Shown in pieces: positions 1-5,660 of a DNA stretch of 7,410 nt. This DNA comes from Verrucomicrobiales bacterium (lineage in GTDB: Bacteria; Verrucomicrobiota; Verrucomicrobiia; Limisphaerales; Palsa-1400). The notes under the pieces are model-generated. The model worked only from the letters and a program-made list of their open reading frames with translations, did not search any database and had not been told where the DNA came from. The stretch's first letter is position 1, and every line of letters begins with the position of its first letter. The translations under genes were made by a program, and so were the position numbers. The DNA lies in assembly GCA_028293405.1 (NCBI GenBank), contig JAQGOW010000406.1:1-7410 (forward strand), read 5' to 3'.

Positions 1-76
1 TTGACCCAGACATCATGAAAAACTGCACCATTTTTGCCTCATTTTCTGCCTCGTCCCGTGGCCCAGTGCAACCGTT

Positions 77-103
77 CCGCGAAATCCGCGTGCTCTGCGG
101 TTT
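77..103. repeat. Degenerate 9-bp tandem repeat (three units)
   Basis: Three 9-base units follow one another: CCGCGAAAT, CCGCGTGCT, CTGCGGTTT. The shared core is C(C/T)GCG. From memory, degenerate runs of this 'ccgcg-aaat-ccgcg-tgct-ctgcgg' style are common between genes in Verrucomicrobiota and Planctomycetota, where they look like decayed dispersed repeats. That link is recollection and was not checked. No function can be assigned. Confidence 0.45.
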
Positions 104-134
104 TGAAAAAAAGGCAAAAACATGACCGGAAATG

Positions 135-194
135 ACCCAACCTCACTTTTGCGTTATCAAACGGCCGTTTGGTCGGGGAGATACCCAACCTCAC
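135..194. repeat. 12-bp direct repeat pair flanking a palindrome
   Basis: The 12-mer ACCCAACCTCAC occurs at 135-146 and again, identical, at 183-194, with a period of 48 bases. The midpoint between the copies is 164.5, which is exactly the centre of the perfect palindrome at 158-171. The layout could be a composite protein-binding site or the footprint of a small repeat element. It lies about 300 bases upstream of the citrate synthase start, so it may instead belong to a gene off the left edge. Confidence 0.55.
158..171. promoter_or_regulatory. 14-bp perfect palindrome, candidate operator
   Basis: CAAACGGCCGTTTG reads the same on both strands over 14 bases. At equal base frequencies about 0.45 such palindromes would be expected by chance in 7.4 kb, so its existence alone is weak evidence. 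What raises it is its intergenic position and its exact centring between two identical 12-bp direct repeats. Homodimeric repressors often bind sites of this size. No regulator gene is present in the window to pair it with. Confidence 0.35.
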
Positions 195-230
195 GATTCG
201 CTAACTCGAACATGACAAAAATAATTTCAA

Positions 231-270
231 TGGCTTTTGATGGCTTTCAGTGGCTTTTAATGCCCTTGAA
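231..270. repeat. 10-bp-period T-tract repeat (four units, last degenerate)
   Basis: Four consecutive decamers are TGGCTTTTGA, TGGCTTTCAG, TGGCTTTTAA and TGCCCTTGAA. The T runs at 235-238, 245-247 and 255-258 fall one helical turn apart, and an A5 run lies just upstream at 216-220. Tracts phased this way are known to curve DNA. The repeat may therefore be an architectural element upstream of citrate synthase, or another decayed dispersed repeat. Confidence 0.5.
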
Positions 271-335
271 GGACCTTTACTAACTGACACTGACTCATCA
301 TTCCCACTAACCACTCACGCTGGGCCGCCCAACTT

Positions 336-366
336 GGAGGCCTCGTCGGCAAGTCCGACGGCCTCC
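336..366. other. Strong stem-loop upstream of the gltA promoter
   Basis: GGAGGC (336-341) pairs with GCCTCC (361-366), and CGTCGG (344-349) pairs with CCGACG (355-360). This gives 12 base pairs, almost all G-C, with a two-base bulge (342-343) and a five-base loop CAAGT. No T run follows, so it is not a typical intrinsic terminator for the plus strand, and no matching tract is seen for the minus strand. It might end transcription from upstream by a factor-dependent route, or fold in a long 5' leader if transcription starts further upstream. The hairpin itself is clear, its role is not. Confidence 0.5.
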
Positions 367-380
367 TTGACAGGTGTCAA
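367..380. promoter_or_regulatory. TTGACA-GG-TGTCAA inverted repeat, candidate operator
   Basis: Two perfect 6-bp half-sites, TTGACA and TGTCAA, are separated by two bases. The element starts on the base after the hairpin at 336-366 and ends 19 bases before the proposed -35 box of citrate synthase. TTGACA also matches a sigma70 -35 box, but no good -10 box lies 16-18 bases downstream, so I read it as a possible operator. Confidence 0.3.
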
Positions 381-399
381 CCCCGCGATGTGTTTTCCT

Positions 400-428
400 T
401 TGACGCCTCGTGGCGCGATACCTAAATT
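400..428 (+). promoter_or_regulatory. Candidate sigma70-type promoter of citrate synthase
   Basis: TTGACG (400-405, five of six consensus bases) and TAAATT (423-428, four of six) are separated by 17 bases. Transcription would start near 435, giving a leader of about 33 bases before the ATG at 468. A second TTGACA at 427-432 with TTTATT at 450-455 is an alternative, but it would give an almost leaderless message. Both were picked by eye. Confidence 0.35.
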
Positions 429-467
429 GACAACCTTGGTTTCGCCCAATTTATTGAAGTATTGATT

Positions 468-1610
468 ATGGAAAGTGCCACGACCCCTATCTCACCAGTG
501 ACCAAAGGACTCGACGGAGTTGTTGCCGCTCAAACGCGCCTCAGCGACGTCCGCGGTGAAAAGGGTGAATTGATTTATTGCGGTTACGACATCAACGAAC
601 TCGCCGGCAAAGTGTCGTACGAAGAAGTTGTCCACCTGCTCCATCGCAATCACTTGCCCACGCGCGATGAACTCGCCGCCTTCCGGGCCATCCTGGCGGG
701 CGACCGCGAGCTGCCCAGAGGCATCGTTGATATTCTCAAAACAATCCCCAAAGACACGCCGCCGATGGATGCCATCCGCACGGCCGTGTCCGCTTTGGGC
801 TGTTTCGATCCTGAGCGCGATGACAACTCGCAAGATGGCCAGCGCCGCAAAGCGATGCGCCTCATCGCTCAAATCCCGATCATCACCGCTTACTTCCATC
901 GCATTCGCCAGGGCAAAAGCATTCTGCCGCCTGACCCGACACTCGGCGAAGCCGCGAACTTTTTGTATCTGATCGACGGCGAAAAACCTTCCGCCGAAAA
1001 AGCGAACACGCTCGATCTCTGTTACGTCCTGCACGCCGACCACGGCATGAACGCATCAACCTTCAGCGCCCGCGTCACCATCGCGACCTTGAGCGATATG
1101 TATTCCGCCATCACCAGCGCAATCGGCACCTTGAAAGGTCCGTTGCACGGCGGCGCCAATGAAGGCGTCATCAAAATGCTCATGGAAATCGGCTCGCTCG
1201 ATAAAGTCGACGCCTACGTGGAAGATTGCCTCGCGCAAAAGAAGAAGATCATGGGCATCGGCCATCGCGTTTACAAAACGCTCGACCCTCGTGCCCCGCA
1301 TCTCAAGAAAATGGCGCAAATCCTGAGCTCGAAACTTGGCGAGCCCAAGTGGATTCAGATGAGCGATCGCATCGCGGAGTTGATGCTCAAACGCAAGAAC
1401 CTCCACGCCAACGTAGATTTCTATTCCGCGACCGTTTATTACTCGCTCGACGTACCCACCGATTTGTTCACGCCGATTTTTGCAATCGCGCGCACCGCCG
1501 GTTGGACAGCGCACGTATTGGAACAACTCGCGGACAATCGACTCATCAGACCCCAAAGTGCCTACAGTGGCCCAGTGGGGTTGAAGGTCGTTCCGCTGTC
1601 GGAGCGTTAG
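468..1610 (+). CDS. gltA: Citrate synthase
   Basis: This enzyme condenses acetyl-CoA with oxaloacetate to citrate and CoA, the entry step of the TCA cycle, in the cytoplasm. The 380-residue length fits the short dimeric class rather than the roughly 430-residue E. coli-type enzyme. The catalytic residues are visible: His227 in the HGGANE motif, His266 in GIGHRVY and Asp317 in NVDFYS. The substrate-binding stretch LHADHGMNAST lies before them, and Arg residues near the C-terminus (RPQSAYSGP) match the family. I chose the ATG at 468 because the TTG two codons upstream is not needed; GAAG at 456-459 may be a weak ribosome site. The short citrate synthases include 2-methylcitrate synthases, but no prp genes are near and succinyl-CoA ligase lies downstream, which favours citrate synthase. 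Confidence 0.95.
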   Translation: MESATTPISPVTKGLDGVVAAQTRLSDVRGEKGELIYCGYDINELAGKVSYEEVVHLLHRNHLPTRDELAAFRAILAGDRELPRGIVDILKTIPKDTPPMDAIRTAVSALGCFDPERDDNSQDGQRRKAMRLIAQIPIITAYFHRIRQGKSILPPDPTLGEAANFLYLIDGEKPSAEKANTLDLCYVLHADHGMNASTFSARVTIATLSDMYSAITSAIGTLKGPLHGGANEGVIKMLMEIGSLDKVDAYVEDCLAQKKKIMGIGHRVYKTLDPRAPHLKKMAQILSSKLGEPKWIQMSDRIAELMLKRKNLHANVDFYSATVYYSLDVPTDLFTPIFAIARTAGWTAHVLEQLADNRLIRPQSAYSGPVGLKVVPLSER

Positions 1611-1622
1611 TCCGGATTTCGG

Positions 1623-1895
1623 TTAATGATGGCCGCCGCTCATCATCGCGCTGCCAACTCCGAGAACAACAAACACAATTCCGAGTACGACACCAATGAT
1701 CGTCAAGATGGTTGCGATAATGCCGCAGATGCGTCCTGCGTTGGTCGTGCCGCGTCCGCTCGGGTCCATCGTTCCGGCGTCCATTTCGCGGAGATCTTTG
1801 TTGGCCATGACCCATGCTGCGATTCCAAGTGGGCCGCAGATAACGAGTCCGAGAATTCCCAACACCAAAATCAGCGTAGCGCGATGAGGTTTCAT
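1623..1895 (-). CDS. DUF4190-like small membrane protein
   Basis: This 90-residue protein has two hydrophobic segments, about residues 8-32 and 57-83. They are joined by a polar loop with the sequence NKDLREMDAGTMDPSGRG, and a short His-ending tail (GGHH) follows. The arrangement, including the 'GPLGIAAWVMANKDL' stretch ending helix one and the 'AGRICGIIATIL' start of helix two, fits the DUF4190 family. Members are often found alone or fused to other domains, and their function is unknown. The ATG at 1895 is supported by a good ribosome site, AAAGGA, at 1905-1900 on this strand. The gene is convergent with gltA (12 bases between the stops) and divergent from sucC, so it interrupts an otherwise same-strand run of TCA genes. 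Confidence 0.8.
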   Translation of the reverse strand: MKPHRATLILVLGILGLVICGPLGIAAWVMANKDLREMDAGTMDPSGRGTTNAGRICGIIATILTIIGVVLGIVFVVLGVGSAMMSGGHH

Positions 1896-1967
1896 ATTAT
1901 CCTTTGTTTAGGTTGACTAACGTCGTGGCCAATTTGAGACTACCTATTCTCAGCGCAAGCTTAAAAA
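1896..1967. promoter_or_regulatory. Divergent intergenic region, DUF4190 gene / sucC
   Basis: These 72 bases must hold the start signals for the small membrane protein (leftward) and probably for the sucC cluster (rightward). Reading right, TTGACT at 1913-1918 resembles a -35 box and TATTCT at 1945-1950 resembles a -10 box, but their spacing (26 bases) is wrong for one promoter, so I call no exact promoter. The bases before sucC are A-rich and lack a Shine-Dalgarno sequence. Confidence 0.4.
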
Positions 1968-3173
1968 ATGAACATTCACGAGTATCAAGCAAAGCAGCTC
2001 CTCGCCCAATACGGCGTTCCAGTTCCTCTCGGTGAAGTGGCAGATACGCCAGAGGCCGCAAAAAAAATCGCCGAGAAAATTTTTGCGAGCGGCGAAACGA
2101 TGGTTGTCATCAAATCGCAAATCCACGCCGGCGGCCGCGGAAAAGGAACGTTCAAGAGCGGGTTCAAAGGCGGCGTTAAACTTTCCAAAAGCGCTGACGA
2201 AATTTACGAACACGCCAAAGCAATGCTCGGCCAGGTCCTCGTGACCAAGCAAACCGGCCCTGACGGTCGACTCGTCAGCAAAGTGCTCGTCGCCGGCGCG
2301 CCTCAGATCAAAAAAGAATTTTATTGTGCCGCGCTGCTCGACCGCAACACCTCCAAGCCGATCATCATGGTCAGCACCGAAGGCGGCGTGGACATCGAAG
2401 AAGTCGCCGAGAAACATCCCGAAAAAATCATCAAAGAAACGATCGATCCCGCCGTTGGTTTTTATCCATACCAGGGCCGTAAGCTCGCGATTGCTCTTGG
2501 TTTGAAAGGCGATCTGATCGCTGCGGGTGCGAAGTTTTTCGCCGCGCTCTACAAGACGTTTTGGGAATGCGACGCCAGCATGGTTGAAATCAACCCGCTC
2601 TGCATCATTGTCGGTCGCGACGGAAAAGAAGTGCTGTCCGCCGTCGACGCAAAAATCGGTCTCGACGACAACGCTCTCTATCGTCACGCGAACATCCAGG
2701 CGATGCGCGATCTCGCCGAAGAAGCGCCGCTGGAAATCGAAGCCAGCAAATTCAATCTCAACTACATCAAGCTCGACGGCAGCATCGCCTGTCTCGTTAA
2801 CGGTGCCGGCCTCGCGATGGCCACGATGGACATCATCCAACATTTCGGCGGCGAACCGGCCAACTTCCTCGACGTGGGCGGCGGCGCGACCAAAGACCAG
2901 GTCACGGCCGCGTTCAAAATCATTTTGAGCGATCCGAACGTGAAAGGGATTCTCGTCAACATTTTCGGTGGCATCATGCAATGCGACATCATCGCATCCG
3001 GCATCGTTGCAGCCGTCAAAGAAACCGGCTTGAAACTCCCGCTCGTCGTTCGCCTCGAAGGCAACAACGTTCAGATCGGCAAACAGATCCTAAAAGATTC
3101 CGGTCTGCCAATCATCAGCGGCGATTCAATGGCCGACGCCGCGCAAAAAGTTGTCAAAGCCGTCAAAGTTTAA
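1968..3173 (+). CDS. sucC: Succinyl-CoA ligase (ADP/GDP-forming), beta subunit
   Basis: The beta subunit of succinyl-CoA synthetase binds the nucleotide and, with SucD, converts succinyl-CoA, phosphate and NDP to succinate, CoA and NTP in the TCA cycle. The N-terminus [18 protein letters not shown] is the family signature and fixes the start. An ATP-grasp domain fills roughly residues 1-240, with GGRGKG at 55-60, VEINPL at 206-211 and [10 protein letters not shown] from Asp227; the Asn209 and Asp227 positions match the magnesium ligands of the family. The ligase domain follows, with [11 protein letters not shown] from 278, DVGGGA at 302-307 and [10 protein letters not shown] from 331. Its 401 residues slightly exceed the 388 of E. 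coli SucC. Nucleotide preference (ATP or GTP) cannot be told by eye. The stop is 10 bases before the VOC gene, so the two are probably co-transcribed. Confidence 0.97.
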   Translation: MNIHEYQAKQLLAQYGVPVPLGEVADTPEAAKKIAEKIFASGETMVVIKSQIHAGGRGKGTFKSGFKGGVKLSKSADEIYEHAKAMLGQVLVTKQTGPDGRLVSKVLVAGAPQIKKEFYCAALLDRNTSKPIIMVSTEGGVDIEEVAEKHPEKIIKETIDPAVGFYPYQGRKLAIALGLKGDLIAAGAKFFAALYKTFWECDASMVEINPLCIIVGRDGKEVLSAVDAKIGLDDNALYRHANIQAMRDLAEEAPLEIEASKFNLNYIKLDGSIACLVNGAGLAMATMDIIQHFGGEPANFLDVGGGATKDQVTAAFKIILSDPNVKGILVNIFGGIMQCDIIASGIVAAVKETGLKLPLVVRLEGNNVQIGKQILKDSGLPIISGDSMADAAQKVVKAVKV

Positions 3174-3183
3174 GAGGGTCGAA

Positions 3184-3549
3184 ATGAAAATCACCGAAAT
3201 CGCATTCTCGTGTTACGCGGTGACTGACATGGCACGCGCCCGCAAATTTTATGAAGGCGTGCTCGGGTTGGAGCCGACCACTGTAAACGAATCCGAACAC
3301 GGCAAATGGACCGAATACGCTTTCGGTCCGCACTGTGTGGCGATCGGATCCGCGCCACAATGGAAGCCAAGTCCCGACGGTTGTTCCGTCGCTCTTGAAG
3401 TCGAAGATTTCGATGCCGCTGTAAAGAAGCTTCGCGACAACAACGTAAAGTTCCGCATGGAACCATGGGACGGGCCCATTTGCAAAATGGTCCCTGTTTT
3501 CGACCCGGACGGCAACACCGTCGTCATTCACAAGCGCAAAGGTTTATAA
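3184..3549 (+). CDS. VOC-fold (glyoxalase/bleomycin resistance superfamily) protein within sucCD
   Basis: The 121-residue protein shows the two beta-alpha-beta-beta-beta modules of the vicinal oxygen chelate fold. Module one has 'VTDMARARKFYEGVLGL' (13-29), module two has 'VEDFDAAVKKL' (73-83), and the closing turn is DPDGN (107-111). Comparing it by hand with methylmalonyl-CoA epimerase, the four usual metal-ligand positions correspond to Phe8, Ala53, Ser68 and Val114, none of which fits. A metal-dependent epimerase or glyoxalase I activity is thus unlikely. The ATG at 3184 is favoured over the TTG at 3151, which lies inside sucC, because GAGGG at 3174-3178 sits five bases upstream. Gaps of 10 and 6 bases to sucC and sucD imply one transcript and tie it to succinyl-CoA ligase or its metabolites. 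The exact role is unknown. Confidence 0.88.
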   Translation: MKITEIAFSCYAVTDMARARKFYEGVLGLEPTTVNESEHGKWTEYAFGPHCVAIGSAPQWKPSPDGCSVALEVEDFDAAVKKLRDNNVKFRMEPWDGPICKMVPVFDPDGNTVVIHKRKGL

Positions 3550-3555
3550 ATTTCT

Positions 3556-4458
3556 ATGGCCATTCTCGTTAAGCCCGATACAAAAATTCTCGTTCAAGGC
3601 ATCACCGGTAGTTTCGGTGCGCGCCACACCCAACTCAGCATCGATTACGGCACGCAAGTTGTCGCTGGCGTGACGCCCGGCAAAGGCGGCCAGTCGTTCG
3701 AACACAACGGCAAAAAAATTCCGATCTTCGACACCGTCGCCGAAGCGGCGAAGCAAACCGGCGCAACCGTGTCCGCCATTTTCGTCCCACCACCATTTGC
3801 CGCTGACGCAATTTTGGAAGCAGTCGGCGCCGGTCTCGAACTCGCCGTCGCCATCACCGAAGGCATTCCCGTCAATGACATGGTTCGCGTGAAGAGCGCG
3901 ATGCACGGTAAGAAAACCCGTTTGATCGGGCCGAACTGTCCGGGCGTTGTCACGCCTGGCACCGGCAAAGATTCGCAAGGCGGTTGCCGCATCGGCATTT
4001 CGCCGGGATATATTCACAAAAAAGGAAACATCGGCGTCGTGTCTCGTAGCGGCACGTTGACCTACGAAGCCGTCTGGCAACTGACCTGTCGCGGTGTTGG
4101 CCAATCGACCTGCGTCGGCATCGGCGGCGATCCAGTGAATGGCACGTCACACCTGGACATCATCAAAATGTTCAACGACGACCCCGAAACAACCGGCATC
4201 ATCATGATCGGCGAAATCGGCGGTTCAGCCGAAGAAGACGCGGCCGAGTGGATCAAAAACAATTGCAAGAAACCCGTCGCCGGTTTCATCGCTGGAACCA
4301 CCGCCCCTCCGGGACGCCGCATGGGTCATGCCGGCGCAATCGTCAGTGGCGGCAAAGGCACGGCTGAAGCAAAAATCGCTGCGTTCAAAGACGCGGGTAT
4401 CGCCGTGGCAAGCACGCCTTCGGAAATGGCTGACACGCTCTTGAAGATGATGAAGTAA
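3556..4458 (+). CDS. sucD: Succinyl-CoA ligase (ADP/GDP-forming), alpha subunit
   Basis: The alpha subunit binds CoA and carries the catalytic phosphohistidine of succinyl-CoA synthetase. The N-terminal Rossmann-type CoA-binding domain shows [13 protein letters not shown] (14-26), followed by GPNCPG (125-130). The ligase domain has SRSGTLTYE from 163, [15 protein letters not shown], and the phosphorylated His258 in [14 protein letters not shown]. At 300 residues it is about 11 longer than E. coli SucD. Part of the excess is a TGKDSQGG insertion just after the [11 protein letters not shown] segment. The ATG at 3556 has no clear Shine-Dalgarno sequence, but it follows the VOC stop by six bases, so translational coupling is likely. 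It is the last gene of the sucC-VOC-sucD cluster, and candidate terminators follow within 80 bases. Confidence 0.97.
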   Translation: MAILVKPDTKILVQGITGSFGARHTQLSIDYGTQVVAGVTPGKGGQSFEHNGKKIPIFDTVAEAAKQTGATVSAIFVPPPFAADAILEAVGAGLELAVAITEGIPVNDMVRVKSAMHGKKTRLIGPNCPGVVTPGTGKDSQGGCRIGISPGYIHKKGNIGVVSRSGTLTYEAVWQLTCRGVGQSTCVGIGGDPVNGTSHLDIIKMFNDDPETTGIIMIGEIGGSAEEDAAEWIKNNCKKPVAGFIAGTTAPPGRRMGHAGAIVSGGKGTAEAKIAAFKDAGIAVASTPSEMADTLLKMMK

Positions 4459-4466
4459 ACTTTGCC

Positions 4467-5600
4467 TTAGCGGGCAGGGGAGTCCGCTCCCGTTTTTTTA
4501 GCCAACGCCGCCAAGTAACGGGCGGCGTTCTTTTTTGCCTTTTCAGCAGTCGTGATTTCCGTGAGCGCACGAACTTCCGAGAACAACTTTTGTTTCATCG
4601 GCACATTCGCAACACCAGCCAATGCAATGCACCGCACCCGATTCCTTTTGCACAGGGTTGCCAGTTGCCCAACGCCTTTGCCCATAAACGTCTGTTGATC
4701 CACCGCACCTTCGCCAGTGATAACCAGGTCCGCCTCACGAATCTTATCGCGCAGCTTCGTATGTTTGGCAAACAACTCGAATCCATTCGCGATCTTCGCA
4801 TCAGCAAAAGCCATCAACCCAAATCCAAGCCCGCCAGCCGCTCCAGCACCGGCAACCTTCGAGAAATCGCGACGAAACTGCCGCTTGTAGATGCGCGCCA
4901 GCTGCTCAAGCGACCCCTCCGCCAAAACAAAATCAGATTCGGCCAAACCTTTTTGCGGCCCGTAAACGCGCGTGCAACCACTCGGCCCGAGCAACGGATT
5001 TTTAACATCAACCGCGACCGTGATCTTCAACTGCAGTGGATACGCGGGCTTCTCGATGCGCGCCAACCTCCAAAGCTGCCACCATTCATCAAGCTGATTC
5101 GTCGGCGCGCAATTCGGGCGATCGTCCGCGGCAAAAAACTTCCATCCAAGTGCGCGTGCCAACCCAAACCCACCATCATTGGTCGCACTCCCGCCGATAC
5201 CAACGACGCAGTGTTTCGCTCCAGCTCGCGCGACCGTGTGCAAAACCCGTCCAAGCCCAAAAGTGTTCAATTGGAACGGGTGAAACTTCCGATGCGGCAA
5301 CATCGCCAATCCGTTGACCAAAGCCGCTTCAACGATTGCCGTTCCTATTTTCGCATCCCACCACCACGCGGCTTCGATAGGCCGATCAGCCGCATCCACC
5401 GTTTCAACAACTCGCTTTTCAGCGGCCATGGCTCGGCCCATCACCTCGCCGAATCCATCTCCGCCATCGCTCATTGGCAGAAGCGTCAGTTCATCGTTGG
5501 GCTGTGCAGCCCTCCACCCGCGCGCAATCGCCTTCGCTGCTTCGCTGGCCGAAAGCGTGCCTTTAAACTTATCAGGAGCGATTAAAACGCGTTGCGCCAT
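4467..5600 (-). CDS. Glycerate kinase (GlxK/GarK family)
   Basis: It phosphorylates D-glycerate with ATP, usually to 2-phosphoglycerate in this family, feeding glyoxylate, glycolate or sugar-acid carbon into glycolysis. Family motifs in order are PDKFKGTLSA (9-18), PMSDGGDG (42-49), GIGGSATNDGG (134-144), GPSGCTRVYGPQKG, GAGAAGGLGFGL and TGEGAVDQQT (295-304). Two small departures from the common family spelling (from memory PDSFKG and DGGEGT) are PDKFKG and DGGDGF. The 377-residue length matches the roughly 380 of E. coli enzymes. The reading frame stays open to a TTG at 5660, but the ATG at 5600 (MAQRVLIAPDKFKG) best fits the family; ATG 5609 is a close alternative. It faces sucD with eight bases between stops, and its last 70 bases contain the candidate sucD terminators on the other strand. 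The STAS-like gene ends 60 bases upstream. Confidence 0.93.
   Translation of the reverse strand: MAQRVLIAPDKFKGTLSASEAAKAIARGWRAAQPNDELTLLPMSDGGDGFGEVMGRAMAAEKRVVETVDAADRPIEAAWWWDAKIGTAIVEAALVNGLAMLPHRKFHPFQLNTFGLGRVLHTVARAGAKHCVVGIGGSATNDGGFGLARALGWKFFAADDRPNCAPTNQLDEWWQLWRLARIEKPAYPLQLKITVAVDVKNPLLGPSGCTRVYGPQKGLAESDFVLAEGSLEQLARIYKRQFRRDFSKVAGAGAAGGLGFGLMAFADAKIANGFELFAKHTKLRDKIREADLVITGEGAVDQQTFMGKGVGQLATLCKRNRVRCIALAGVANVPMKQKLFSEVRALTEITTAEKAKKNAARYLAALAKKTGADSPAR
4478..4499 (+). terminator. Candidate intrinsic terminator 1 of the sucC-VOC-sucD cluster
   Basis: GGGAG (4478-4482) pairs with CTCCC (4487-4491) around a TCCG loop. One G and then seven T (4493-4499) follow. The stem is only five base pairs but all except one are G-C, and the T run is good. 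It begins 20 bases after the sucD stop and lies inside the glycerate kinase coding region on the opposite strand. Confidence 0.55.
4504..4536 (+). terminator. Candidate intrinsic terminator 2 of the sucC-VOC-sucD cluster
   Basis: AACGCCGCC (4504-4512) pairs perfectly with GGCGGCGTT (4521-4529) around an eight-base loop. One C and six T (4531-4536) follow at once. This is the stronger of the two hairpins. On the opposite strand the same bases encode the NAARYLAALA stretch near the C-terminus of glycerate kinase, so the sequence serves both as coding DNA and, probably, as a terminator for sucD. Confidence 0.75.
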
Positions 5601-5660
5601 GTGAGGCATTCCAGCAGAGCCGCACGCGTTAGCAAGCGGTTTGTCACGATTTGCCACCAA

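Larger units (their letters stand above)
1..467. other. Non-coding leader region upstream of citrate synthase
   Basis: I see no credible gene in this stretch. The only open frame of note (250-465, +) begins at GTG, has a low-complexity Ser/Thr/Pro-rich translation, and runs through the hairpin and promoter-like elements. The region is less GC-rich than the genes and holds short repeats, palindromes and a hairpin, listed separately. It may also contain the upstream or downstream flank of a gene lying off the left edge. An imperfectly spaced inverted pair, TTTTTGCCT (31-39) and AGGCAAAAA (112-120), is also present but is too far apart to call a terminator. Confidence 0.7.

Noticed and set aside
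250..465. 71-residue plus-strand open frame before gltA
   Set aside because: GTG start with no ribosome site, low-complexity translation, and it overlaps the hairpin, the palindrome and the promoter candidate.
492..1043. 183-residue open frame on the minus strand within gltA
   Set aside because: It is antisense to a clear citrate synthase and has no family signature; it and the similar one at 1056-1556 are codon-bias shadows.
1626..1646. ATGATG/CATCAT hairpin between gltA and the DUF4190 gene as a terminator
   Set aside because: Only six base pairs, half of them A-T, a nine-base loop and no T run on either side.
1950..2981. 343-residue open frame on the minus strand across sucC
   Set aside because: It lies antisense to a certain sucC gene. 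Its translation is rich in Phe, Asp, Arg and Glu with no recognisable motif, as expected from the reverse of GC-biased codons.
3184..3549. Methylmalonyl-CoA epimerase or glyoxalase I as the name of the VOC gene
   Set aside because: The metal-ligand positions are Phe, Ala, Ser and Val, and no mutase or other propionate gene is present. Only the superfamily name is supported.
3544..4104. 186-residue minus-strand open frame opposite sucD
   Set aside because: It is antisense to the well-supported sucD and shows no domain or ribosome site.
4590..5585. 331-residue open frame on the plus strand opposite glycerate kinase
   Set aside because: The minus-strand frame has every glycerate kinase motif. 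The plus-strand translation is Arg/Ser/Pro-rich with no domain, so it is a shadow.
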